NCBI GenBank assembly: GCA_009760855.2
Contig: WPIO01000030.1
Span: 3,300,001-3,364,000, forward strand
Direction: 5' to 3'
From: Cristatella mucedo
Taxonomy: Eukaryota; Bryozoa; Phylactolaemata; Cristatellidae
DNA: 64,000 bases
Position numbers and translations under genes: made by a program. The notes beneath the pieces were generated by a model. The model did no database searches. It was given only the letters and a program-made list of their open reading frames with translations, and was not told where the DNA came from. Positions 24,784 to 64,000 of this stretch are shown here, piece by piece. Within the stretch, counting starts at the first letter, position 1; each line of letters opens with the position of its first letter.

Positions 24784-25743
24784 ATTTTATAAATGACCAC
24801 ATCAGCTCCACAGTCAAGTCTGCCTACTTTTGGCTACATAACATTGTTAAAATCCGATCTTGCTTAGGCAGATATACTCCATCTAAATTGGTTCATGCAT
24901 TTATGACATCCCGTCTTCAATTGTAACACACTGCTTGCTGGTCTACCAGCCTGTGCAACCGGGTGCTTACAGCTGATGCAAAACTCTTTAGCCAGGCTTG
25001 TCTGTCGTAAGCGTCGCAGTTGCCATATCACACACTTCTCGCCGACCTGCATCAGCTCCTAGTCAAGCAGCATATCGACTTCAAGGTTTTGTCACTCACC
25101 ACCCTGTTTTCTTTTGCACCTGCCTATTTATCAAAAATCCTTCCACGCCAGGCTAAGCAATGCACTACCCGTTTTCACGAATCAAATTGTTTAGCTATAA
25201 CTCGTACAAGCCTCATATCATTCGGTAACCGTGCCTTTAGTTCGTGTGCTCCCAAAGCCTGGAACTCACTCCCGGCTGACATCACGTCATTCCCTGATCT
25301 GATGACATTTAAAAAGAATCTAAAAGCGCATCTGTTTATCAGAGCTTGTAGTGCCACTAACCGTATTTCAAAGTTGACATTGTGCCTGTCACCTCTAACT
25401 GCATAATGCTTGTTGACCTTGTGCATGTTGTCGCTAAGCATTTGATTATGCTTATTGTGCAGCAAATTTAAAGTGCCTAGAAAAGTTCTCAGTGGGTGCT
25501 ATACAAATATATGATTATTATAGTGCAAAAATCTTATTCGTTGCATTTAAAACATCGGATCTGATTCAACAAGATATTCACCCATCCACGTATTCACGCT
25601 CCAATTTATTTCCTTACCGTCATTAAATTTGTAACCTCTCCTATTATTTATTAATCTCATAATCTCTACACCTCTCCTCAAATTCAAGTCCTTTATCCAA
25701 TGGTTCCTAGAGTTTTCGGGGTTTGTCTTAAGACATACGCAGC

Positions 25744-25805
25744 ACCAGAGCTTGATTGATACTGGAGGGATCTAATAAAAAGTCCCTCAAGGATCAAGCT
25801 CTGGT
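25744..25805. repeat. 62-bp stem-loop
   Basis: ACCAGAGCTTGAT and ATCAAGCTCTGGT are perfect 13-bp arms. An inner GGAGGGA/TCCCTC pair can extend the stem. It lies just before the CT/TA microsatellite. Confidence 0.9.
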
Positions 25806-25827
25806 TCGAGGAAGAACGGAACACTAT

Positions 25828-25830
<3 letters not shown>

Positions 25831-25890
<60 letters not shown>

Positions 25891-25975
25891 TATATATATA
25901 TATATACACTATATATATATATATACACTATATATATATACACTATATATATATATATATATAACTATATATACC
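25831..25975. repeat. CT then TA microsatellite with TATACAC units
   Basis: A (CT)n run followed by (TA)n broken by ACACTA units about every 20-25 bases. Confidence 0.97.
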
Positions 25976-26019
25976 AGTTGATGAGTTTACTTTTCTCTCT
26001 AACATAAAGGAATAAATAC

Positions 26020-26186
26020 TAGCTGATTTAATAGCCTCCTTTGTTTAGCAACAGGATAGCTTTTACGGCTATCACCGCCGCTTGCAGCGGCGATAAAAGA
26101 TCGCCCACCGCAGGATTCGAATCCACGACCTCGGTCCCGAGGTCGTGAAAGCAACCGCCGTACCCAGTGTGCCATCACTGCTCACT
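26020..26186 (-). repeat. SINE-2 copy
   Basis: AGCTGATTTAATAGCCTCCT, CACCGCCGCTTGCAGCGGCG, GATTCGAATCCACGACC and GTACCCAGTGTGCCATCACT, near full length and close to consensus. Confidence 0.85.
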
Positions 26187-28543
26187 GTACACTTTTATGT
26201 CCAGTGGCGAATTGACTCAATATTACACCATTTCTCCTAATCTTTCTTAGTAGCTTCCCCTTATCCTGGCTTGCGTTTGTTTCACGTCCGAAGCGAGCTT
26301 TGATCGACTAATGTCCCAAAGCATCCAAACTATGAAAGCGACGACGTCTCTAAGGCAGCAATGGGGGGTACCTCAAAACTTAAAAATTGGAGGCAAGAGG
26401 TGAGGCCTTCTCAACATATGAACAGTCACACGAGGCAGCGAAGTACTCGAATTGGTTACGATAAGTTTTGCAATTTATTCTTCCTAGTCCTCCACTTGTT
26501 AGCGTTAGGGAGCAGCTGCTACCTAAACTGGCTGCCCTATCTCCCACTCGCGTAGCGGTAACTCGCGAGTTACCTCCTCCTTCGCCCTGCTTGGAGTCTT
26601 AATCACATTTAGAGAGTTCAGTCGAGACGCTATTTTTAGCGTATATTTCTGCTTTGTGAAGCTTGGTGAAATTCGGTCGTACCCACCAACAACACGGTAA
26701 CTCAACAAGACTAAACTCGCTTTCGTTTCTGCCTCGCTACGCTCATGAGAGTTTAGCTATAGTTCCGCCTTATTTGCACACTTTTTAAGATCGCCCCCAA
26801 AATACTTTTCGGAGCTCATGGTCACTCGTCACGATACGTCAGGTTATCTTGAGCAGAGAACAGTTTTTCTACACGCTAGAGAATGCTTCCGAGATTCCTT
26901 GCTGAACCTGCCATTCAAAGCCTTAGCACTCTCATTTGCACAGTTGTAGGCTACAGTGTAGGCTACCTTTGTAACTGCCGCTTTAAAACCTGTTGCTCAA
27001 AATCTGTTTTCCGAGCGTGAGAATCTACTGGTACGCATCTTCCCACCCCCCCCCCAGTCAGCTCCGAAATAGCAGACTTCTGTTTGTCCAGCTCAGCTAA
27101 CGCACTTACTCTGGCTGCGCCCAACCATTCCGCTACGTGTTGGCACACGTTCAGCCATTCAAAACAACAGAGAAAAACATATAGCACAATCACTCACGCA
27201 CAAATAATTCTTACTCCTGACACCAAGTGTTATGTCCGCGACCCACAATTGTTCGGGTATCAGCACACCGAATTCTATGCGTACAGACTTGAGGCTCGTC
27301 ATGTGCCCAACGGCAATGAGGCCGTGCTCGAAATCGCGTCAGCGGCGCCAATGGCAACACCGATTTAGCGAAAGCACACAGAATCGCCTGTTCATTGTAG
27401 CCGGTATGGCAGGCGACTTCGGACAGACTCTTCAACAAGTATTTACCAGCTAACATTAATGTGCATATTTGCACAATGTTTATTGCAATTATTGCTAAGT
27501 CACGGGTGTTATGACGTCCTTCTCCTCAGCTTGTCGAAAGACGGCAAGGTGGCATTCACTCGAGATAATATCTACCCGTGATTCCCGTCGTAGAATCGCT
27601 GACGCGGAGAGCTTCAGTGAGAGAATCCGATCGCTCAATGATTGAACAACGAGGCTGAGCTGTCGTTCGCTGGTCACCGTGTCCAGAGAGAGGCCACAAC
27701 AAAAGGCAGAACGGCTGCTTCTCTCCGCCCTCGCACCAGAAAGTCACTTCGACGCCTGCGTACGTGATGATCCTGTGGTTTGCAGCCTTCTCGAGGGCGT
27801 CCATGCTGTTTTCAAATGGGATGGCGACGTCTCTGAAATGAGTTCTCTTAGGGCGCTCTGAAAATGCATTGTTGTTATTACGATCGTCATTATTATTATG
27901 GCAGCGGTCCATTCGGAGGCAACAACGTCCGGTCCTAGCTGGCTTTCTCTAGCCTCGACTCACCTGTCAGTGCTTACGTCGGCTGTAGCGCCCGATCTGA
28001 TAGGGGGGCACCCAAGCGGTTCTGGACGTTGCCGCGCCTGGCCCTCACCGTCGGCATCGTCGGACCGCAGTCCGAAGAGTACGTGAGGTAGAGTTGCCTC
28101 TAACTCTCGGCAGAGGCAACACGCTGCCAACTGGGTTGAATCAAAATGACGGCCCTGTGTACTCACAGGCAGAAAGTTTAGTCGCGTTCGATGGACTACG
28201 CGCTAAGCTTTGAAGTCACGCTGAGGCTGATGTGGAAGAAGTAGACGTCATTGTCAAAGTGGTCATCGAAGACACTGTGAAGCGTTTCCCTGACGACGCA
28301 GGGGAGTCACGGACTTATGCTGCCGACCAAGACAGGCGCCGAAAGACAATGACCACCTAGTAGGGTATTATAAAGAGAAGGTCAAGTCCATGTGCAGCGT
28401 CTCGCCACATAGGATGGGTTTTGAGACAAATGGCTGCTGGCTGGAGAGCCACTCTACCTCTGGGGGAGGCAGGCACCGCAGGCACAGTGTGAGAACAAAG
28501 AACGACTGTGAAGGCAGTTTTATGGTTAATAAATATACAAATA
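26187..28543. other. Intergenic DNA, unassigned
   Basis: No recognised host gene. At 27835-27900 a worn LINE A tail (GAGTTCTCTTAGGGCGCTCT) is seen. The minus frame 27556-27912 (118 codons) covers part of it and is unrecognised. Confidence 0.4.
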
Positions 28544-28712
28544 CTTGCTGATTTAACAGACTCCTTTGTATAGCAACAGAGGAGCCTTTATGGCTATCAC
28601 CACCGCTTGCAGTGGCGATACAGAATCGCCCACCGCAGGATTCGAACTCACAACCTCGGGACGGAGGACGTGAAAAGCATCAGCCTTACCTAGTTTGCCA
28701 TTACGGCTCACC
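28544..28712 (-). repeat. SINE-2 copy
   Basis: GCTGATTTAACAGACTCCTT, CACCGCTTGCAGTGGCGATA, GATTCGAACTCACAACC and CTTACCTAGTTTGCCATTAC. Confidence 0.85.
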
Positions 28713-30534
28713 AATTAACGATTTGGGTTTTATGGCGGGATGTTTGATTGCTGCGCAGATAAGCTGTGAAGAAAGACTTGTGGTTTTGGTTTAGGTTTAG
28801 GTTTGTGGTTCATGGCTTCGCAGATAAGCAGTAAAGACACATGTATGGTTTAAAATTAGGTTTATGGAAGGGCGGTTTGTGGATTCGCAGAAAAGAGCCG
28901 ACGCCCTCCCTACGGACGGCGGTTAGCTAGGCGGAGGGAATCATAGCAGCAACTACTTAAGGAATCAAAGCTTCAGCGAGGGTGGTTTTGCAAAGGGAGT
29001 CAGGCGGGCCAATATCTACGGAAGTCAAAATGTCAGCTGGGCCGGAGCGTTAGAGCAGCCGAAAGCTAGGCAGACGAATGCAACGGCAGTTTCAGCGGAG
29101 CCGTACAGTGTACGGTCGACTAGCCAACGATGGGGAGGAGCCTCCAGCTATAAGAGAGCGGCGCAGGCACTCTCTTTACCTATCGACGACGGCACGAGCT
29201 CCAGGTGTTCCGGGCGTTCGGCGGTAGAGCTCGAGACGCAGACGGCAGACGTTCGTGCACGTGCAAGTGGCTGGTTATTCCTGCTACTAGGTAGGGGTTG
29301 GTAAGAGGAGAATTTACCCAGGACGAGGAATGGGTCCTGGTTAGAGCAGCATTAGTGGCACTGGTGGTCCTTCAGAGCTGGCGGGAACTGAGTTGCTAGT
29401 GAGACCTTCAGATTTCGACCAGCTCGATCTGAGCAGGTAATGAATGGCGTAGGTGGCGGTACCTCAAGTACAGGTACGGTATTTCCCTTGTAGTAGAATC
29501 CTTTGCGCAAGGCGAGGTCTGCGTGTTTGTCGTGGCGAGTTTTTTCGAGGAGTCTAGGGGTAAAAAGTGAAATAGATCTCCAGCGGCATGGTGCGCTTGT
29601 GAATCGAGTTCAGCAAAGTCCCTGCGTGTGTGTTTGGTATCTCGTTTCAATCCATGCAACCGAAACGATCCCTTGATAACGGCAAGTTGGGTAGCGCTAG
29701 AAAAGCTGTCTGTCTGTGAAGCGACCAGCCTATTTCGAGAGAAGTAGGCCCACCGAATCGGTGGCACTCGGCAGTGGGCAATACCGCTTGGCAAGAGCCC
29801 GGATACGTGCCTCCCCGAGAGTTCAGCGCTACACATGTTTGCACCACCGTTGGATGACGGAGCTGAAGATGGTGAAGAGATGCTGTTGTTTTCTTAGGAT
29901 CTCCGGGCGTCTTCCCACAGAAATAACACACTCTACCCACTGCCGATGGCGTGAGCATCCAGCAGTCGACTGATGCGCTAGAGCGAGTACTGCCAGTCCG
30001 TCACAGGTGACTTGCTAAATGTCTGTCGCACCAGTGCAATGATTAGATCCATTCAAGCGTGCTGTGCTGTCGGCGAAAGACTACAGTTCAGCAACTGCTA
30101 CAGTGCTTTCGTAAAGATGAGTTTCGCCGCAATCTATAAGCTGTCGTAGACTGCTCGCCTATCCAGTCAAGCAAGGTTAGCCAAGATTGCCCCGAATGCT
30201 GTCAACGACGGTCACCATCGAACGAAACCTGGTCAGAAATTAGCCTAATTAACTTTTCAGTGCTTATATTGGGGTGGAGCTTTCACCCTATTAATATGGT
30301 TGAGCTACAATCACTCGCGTCTCTCGCTGCATAGGTCTCGGTTTTACTTCGGGGATACTGCCACATCATCCACATCATTCAGTCCAGTGCTAGGGTGTCC
30401 TTTCCGGCTCCTCCAGCGCTGTACAAATCCGTCTAGCATTGTAGCAAATATGTCTCATTAGCTCGGAAGAGTATCCAGCTGGTGCATAGGTGTTAAAAAC
30501 ATGCTCGGGCGTATCGTAATTTGACGGATGAATA
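28713..30534. other. Intergenic DNA, unassigned
   Basis: It holds a GGTTTAGGTTTAGG stretch (28781-28870), a perfect 15-base palindrome CCGTACAGTGTACGG at 29101 and a TATAAGAG word at 29149 with an Inr-like GGCACTCTC about 20 bases on. The minus frames 29408-29836 and 29647-29958 are unrecognised; one has a single CxxC. Confidence 0.4.
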
Positions 30535-33480
30535 GTAATAATAATAATATTGATATAACGCCCTCAGAGAACTCAATCTCTTCTAGGCACTATACATTTG
30601 CTGCTAAGGAAGCACGATCGAACGGTTAGTGCTAGCATGCTCAATTAACAACCAGAATAACATGGTTAGGGATGCATAGGGTCAGCATGCAAGTTGGTTA
30701 GTGGCAGCATGCACGGTGTCAACACACATAGGCACATAAAGGACGAATCACAGGGACCCACTAAATGTTGTCATAAGAAGATGCATTTTTAGTTTCTTTT
30801 TAAACGTGGTCAAGTCAGGAGATGTCGTGGTGCAAGTTGGGACTGAGTTCCACGCTTTGGGAGCGTACGAACTAAATGCACAGTCTCCAAAGCATTTGAG
30901 GCTTGTACGAGGTATTTGTAAACAGTTAAATTACGAAATGATGGTGGTACGATGCATAGCCTATCGGGGCAGTAGATCTGATAGGTAGGCTGGAGAAGTG
31001 GTGTGCTGTGGCAACTAAGACGCTCACAACAGACAAGCCTAGCTGCAGAGTTTTGCACCAGCTGTAAGTGCCTGATTGCAAATGCCGGTAGGCCAACAAG
31101 CAGTGAGTTACAGACGTCAAGACGGGATGTCACAAATGCATGGACCAACTTAGATGTGGTATCTTTATCTAAACAAGCCCGAATTTTAGCAATGTTGTGT
31201 AGCTGAAAGTAGGCAGATATGATTGTGGAGCTAATGTGGTAGTCTAACGAAAGGTCAGTTTTGGAACACGATACCTAGATTTCGTGCAGATTCAACAGGA
31301 GATATGGTGGCAGATCCGATTTTGAGCGTAAGCCTTTTCCATTTTTAATAACATTTGGTTTTCCCGAAGGTAAACCCGAAGCAATGCTGACTCTGTGGAG
31401 TTATTAGCTCTAAGGCCAGACTGAAACCTACTAGCAGAGCAAAGTACTTAAACTGACCCTACAAGACCCGCCATGGCTTGTCTCCATCGTACCTAGCTGA
31501 ACTGCTGCACCACTTTCAGCCTCTTCGCACCCTCAGGTCCTGCATGGATGATTAATTAGCCGTTCCATTCCTGTGCTTAAAAACCGTTGGCGACAGATGC
31601 TTTAGCTCTGCAGGTCCTAGACTGTGGAACTCGCTTCCACAATTCTTACGTAACGACAACTTCTCTGCTGCTGCCGACTATGGCTCATCCTTTTCAGCGG
31701 TCCTGAGCTGCTACTTCCATGCAACTCACTACCTCAACTTCTTTCCTGACTCTGCTATGCTTCCCATTTTTCTTTGTTTCGTGAGACGAAGTCTGTTCTA
31801 CTGAATGCGTACCAAAAGCCGCTAAGCCTGTGAGTGTTATACAAAACTTTCCTGCGTAACACTCACATCGTCTTTAAGGCTTTGTGGAGTTACAGACGGA
31901 GATACATTACATTACATTAGCAAGGTTTGAAGTTTCAATACACGAGTTCAGCTGATCTGCCACGATTCGTTTGAGTGTCTTTTATTTGTTGAATGGTAGA
32001 AGGGAGACTGGGCGGTAGTTGCTCAAGTTCTCTTAGTCTAGTGTCGCTTTCTTTAGAAGTGGCCTGACTACAGCTTTTTTTAAAGGTGCTGGGACATGAC
32101 CTGAGGCTGATGATATATTAATGATGTTAGTTATGCATGGCAGCAGCAGATCAATGCAACGTAGGAGCAGGACAGCGGGAATGGGGTTCAAGGGACTTGT
32201 TGTCTTCTTTGATTGGGACATGAACTTCAGGACAAGATCACCAGTGACCTGCTTAAATGTAGGCATTGAGGTGCTGCCAGGAATCGAGGGACAGCATTCT
32301 ATGGGAATGCTGCCATTGCAGGTACGGACTCGCTAATCTTGCCTATCTTCTGGACAAAGAATCGAGAGAAGCGATAAGCAAGATCACCACAGGGATCATC
32401 GGGTAAGGAGCTAACCTGGGAGCGGTTGAGTAGATGGTTAACCGTAGACATCAGCATTTTTGGGTTGTGCATCTGTGATTCAACAACGTTTTTAAAGAAG
32501 CTTGACTTGGCCTTTGCTAGGATCGATTGGTACGACCTACAGTAGTCATCGTGTGCCTGTCGATGGACTGTCTGTCCTGATCTTTTGTATGGTTTTTCAA
32601 GCTTTCGCTTAGCAGACGTAGCTACTTTAATATCTGTGGTAAACCACGGGCCGTCTGGGCAAGGGCGCACAGTGCACTTTGTCAGAGGTGCAAACTCGTC
32701 GAGCGTGTCAGATAGTGTCGTGTTGTAGCAATCTACCAATGATGAGAGGTCGAAAGTGGGATTGAGCAGCAGAGGCGTAACAGATATTCTCCCACATACA
32801 TCATAGATGTCAAGGGTCTCGCGACTTCGCGATTCACATGAGATTTCAGATGAGGAAGAGAAAAGCACACATTGTAGACTGAATGAGATCTGCATGTGGT
32901 CAGATAAGCAGACTTAGGTAAACATTGGCGATGACAAAGTGCAGTTATATGAGAAAATTTGGTCGAGTGTGTGACCCTAGATGTGTGTAGGGGCATGCAC
33001 ATGAGCCATAAGAGACAATGAGTCAGTCAGTGAACGAAATTCAATGCTGAAGGCGTCCGATAAGTTCTCAAAATGAGTTTTGAAATCACCCGTAATGAGG
33101 AAAGATCGATTTCTTGCACAACGAGTCGAAATGAGATCAGAGAAATCTGAGCTATAAGAGGACTTCGTAAGGGGATGGTGATAGACTACTGCCACCATCG
33201 GTAGCTTGTTGTGGGGTGAAATCAAGACAGTAGATTCGAAAGCCTGCTTAGAGGGTACTGCAAACGGCTTCAAGTCGAAATTCAAGCTTGTGATAATAGC
33301 GACTCCGCCTCCAGTTTTGATCGACCTAGGGGTGAGCAAGACGGAGAAACCAGTCGGAGTTGCGTCTCTAATCTCCCGTCAGATTTTAGCCAAGTTTCAG
33401 TCAAGACGAGCAGGTCGAGATCTTTTTTTCAGAAATGAGGTCGCTTATTAATAGGAGTTTATTGCACATTGAGAGAGGAC
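30535..33480 (-). mobile_element. Near-complete L2/CR1-type LINE (family A), split by an inverted LINE piece
   Basis: On the minus strand, 5' to 3', it shows an AP endonuclease and then a reverse transcriptase. The endonuclease has DLDLLVLTETWL near 33400, GGGVAII, a GDF(N) box read as GDFKTHF, and a GHTLDQIF block. A linker with DEFAPLTKC and PWFTTDIK follows, then LNPIPAVLL and NLSNYRPVSLLPFNK near 32010. The RT palm (YADD region) is absent. At about 31430-31922 a plus-strand family B piece replaces it, and the element resumes with LVQNSAARLVCCER and the 3' UTR ending in ATT repeats at 30535. Several frameshifts and stops show it is dead. Confidence 0.88.
31430..31922 (+). mobile_element. 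LINE family B 3' end inside the family A LINE
   Basis: Plus-strand copy of the family B C-terminus (LKTVGDRCFSSAGPRLWNSL) followed by its 3' UTR, ending in repeated ACATT. It lies opposite in orientation to the surrounding element and takes the place of the RT palm, so the locus records an insertion together with a deletion. Confidence 0.8.
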
Positions 33481-34831
33481 TCCAAAGACAATCGTTAAGT
33501 TGGGCCGCCGGAGTTATAGCAGGCCTGATGACCATTAAGTTAGAGAGATACGTAGTAACGCTTGTGGGAGAACGCGCTGAGCGGTTCGAGACAATGCTAG
33601 GCTCCCGCCAAACGAGAGGCGTCTCAGCTCGCGGCTACCTCCGGCCTCCGCGGCGGCTCCGGGGCGCTTTTCATTTGGTAATGCATAATTCACGGATCTT
33701 AGCAGCAGCAGTAATATTTAGGAATGCATTTGAACTACGATAACGAAGCGATAACAGGTGCGCACGATCATAACTAATATGCAGGTTAACAGCCGCCGGC
33801 GTATCTTACGCCGCCGCCGGCGTGACTGGCTAGGCATGTGACTGCTGAGATTTACTGAGCTTCCAGGACGCCAGCTGGCAGCCTTGAGGGTGGCCAGTTG
33901 GTTGGCTTAGTCACGAGCGTCTAGAAAACTGAAGGGTGGCCCTATGCGGGGTCGGGCGTTCACTTAGTGCAGGAGCCATGACCAGCCGGGTTCTTAGTTC
34001 AGGCGAGGAGATGTCACGACCCTTAACCTCATACCCCTCCCCCAAAGCCAAGCTGGTAGCAACAAACCTCACTCAGTTTATGGAAACCAATTTAATGCAC
34101 GATTCTTGAATTCTTAGAAGTATGAAGCATAATTTGTGACATCATTTGAAGTATTTGCGATTTTGCCACAATCTAAATGCATGCGCCGCCAGTCGTAAGG
34201 CGATGATTTTTAGAATACTGGTGTAGATTTTTTCAAAATGTACCTAGAATAAATAGCAGGTCCTCATGAGGGTGCGCCACTTCATTGTAAAAGTAACTGC
34301 ACTAGCTAGTTAATTTATTTTCGATTTTTTGTTGCCTTTTATAGACGATCATTTTGGTAAGTCGCTTGCAGACAGTGGAGATACTGTAGATTCCATTAAT
34401 CTCAGTTATACTCTGCCGACCCCATGTACTGGCTTTTTCTACGTGCAATTAGTTCGTTTTGAGGCGCTTAATGTTAAAATAACGGCCCACAAACTATGAG
34501 GTGTTAGCATTGTTTGCTTGCGTGCGTACTTATGAGCTCATTAGTATTTCCTTTTCCTGCCCGCTCCTAATAAGAGCAATAAAAATATCCAAGCTGGAGC
34601 ATCTCGTTTCGAAATTCAACATCCCTACCTGCTGAATGACACGCAGCAGTTTTTATTGCTTCCGTTTTATTAGCGGTTTAACTCTTCGTATTCGGTTTCG
34701 GCTGACCAAACCAGTCGAAGGCTCCGCTATGCGAATGTAACTGGAACATACAAATTACGTTAGTTGACCGTTGAGAGTGAGGCGTGCTGGTGGCATCCCT
34801 GTTTGGTTGACGGTCACTCCGCATTAGTCTG
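33481..34831. other. Region between the LINE and the S6K start
   Basis: 33481-33745 may be the 5' end of the minus-strand LINE. From 33746 it is unique DNA and should hold the S6K promoter and 5' UTR, but no TATA box or clear start site is seen. A small hairpin CGGCGTA-TCT-TACGCCG lies at 33797-33813. Confidence 0.45.
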
Positions 34832-35011
34832 ATGAGGTTTCCCGCGCGGCTTAACAGGAGAGGCGCCATCACGCAGCCCTACGGGTGGGCGGTGGCCGCT
34901 GGGATAGGAGTAGGCGGATCCTATGCGATCACGTGCCCTGGTAGCTGGGAGTCCGGTTCCTTTACGACCGGCGGCTGGGTCCGTGATGCAGATAGAGACG
35001 TCCGGCGAGCG
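34832..35011 (+). other. Open in-frame extension upstream of the S6K start
   Basis: Sixty codons, in frame with the S6K Met, run without a stop from an ATG at 34832; the preceding in-frame stop is TGA at 34808. The last residues before MAGVFD are DADRDVRRA, an acidic/Arg-rich run like the segment before MAGVFD in the human p85 form. The upstream ATG has a poor Kozak context. It may be 5' UTR that happens to be open, or the coding part of a longer isoform. Confidence 0.35.
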
Positions 35012-63644
<28,633 letters not shown>

Positions 63645-63765
63645 GTAAGCTTTAGTATCGATTATATACATTTTGTGTGCACTTGCAAAAAGTACCTTTA
63701 TTGTTTACAGTTGTACTTCGGTCTTAATCATATGACCTTCACCCTACTGCATGCACCCGGACGAT

Positions 63766-63930
63766 GCTGGTATGGCCCAGTGGTTAAGGTGGTCACCCCG
63801 ACAAGGTCAAGATGAATGTATTTGATGGCCGATGCAGCTGAATTGAGCCCCACGGCCCATGTGACGTGTGACGCATTGGAATAGAGATTAAGTTTTCCTA
63901 TGGTGCTATAAAAATGGATTATAATGTTAT
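63766..63930 (+). repeat. SINE-1 copy with an inner insertion
   Basis: TATGGCCCAGTGGTTAAGGT, then TTGAGCCCCACGGCCCATGT, GAATAGAGATTAAGTTTTCC and GCTATAAAAATGGATTATAA. About 25 bases longer in the middle than the others. Confidence 0.75.
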
Positions 63931-64000
63931 ACTGACATATCTCAGCCGAGCTGATGTAAAGTATTTTAAGGCTGTGTAACTTGGGTGGCAACACCACTGT

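Larger units (their letters stand above)
24249..25510 (+). mobile_element. LINE family A RT 3' part, interrupted by SINE-2 copies
   Basis: Begins with IRTWMEAKLPKLNDDKTN, breaks at about 24455 and resumes at about 24790 with HISSTVKSA-like. It then continues LMQNSLARLVCRK, KVLSLTT and PKAWNSLP. The 3' tail near 25480 is worn. Confidence 0.85.

Noticed and set aside
27960-28166. Minus frame with LPHVLFGLRS, resembling the end of an LTR-element integrase
   Set aside because: Too short a match and no supporting neighbours, so not listed as an element.
29647-29958. Minus frame with CYFCGK, considered as a zinc knuckle
   Set aside because: The remaining Cys/His of a CCHC knuckle are not at the right spacing.

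Overview
The window is animal nuclear DNA. It has long GT-AG introns, no dense open-frame gene packing, many L2/CR1-type LINE remains, two families of tRNA-derived SINEs and very long microsatellites (perfect CTG x50, GT, CT and AT tracts). The one host gene I can read with confidence is a metazoan ribosomal protein S6 kinase (p70 S6K, the RPS6KB / S6k family). The species cannot be named from sequence alone. The protein looks invertebrate: FDLEL is the TOS motif and several residues are closer to the fly kinase than to the human one.

Region 1-34.6 kb is intergenic and repeat-rich. It holds 3' pieces of two LINE families: family A ends in a GTAAAGCGCCT...AGTTCTCT tail plus ATT repeats, and family B ends in GAGATACATT. 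It also holds tRNA-derived SINE-1 and SINE-2 copies, a fossil piece of a Ty3/Gypsy reverse transcriptase, two diverged copies of an unknown repeat with GGGGCTATTTTGTC sub-repeats, and a GC-rich island near 12.7-13.4 kb. There are also several striking inverted repeats (12.9, 18.2, 24.5 and 25.7 kb). The most complete LINE is on the minus strand at 30.5-33.5 kb, split by an oppositely oriented family B piece. No convincing host protein gene was found in this half; unplaced open frames are listed with low confidence.

Region 34.8 kb to the right edge is the S6K gene on the plus strand. I read 13 coding exons (35012-63644) that splice with consistent phases into 354 residues. In order these give the N-terminal TOS motif, the whole kinase domain and the start of the AGC C-tail. 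The C-terminal exons (turn motif, hydrophobic motif, autoinhibitory tail) lie beyond the window. An in-frame open extension upstream of the first Met recalls the p85 form of vertebrate S6K1. Introns carry LINE and SINE insertions and long simple repeats, some lying very close to splice sites.

S6K acts downstream of mTORC1 (through the TOS motif) and PDK1 (through the activation-loop Thr) to drive translation and growth. The transposable elements probably work as a partnership: SINE-1 shares its 3' tail with LINE family A, so the LINE machinery most likely copied the SINE.
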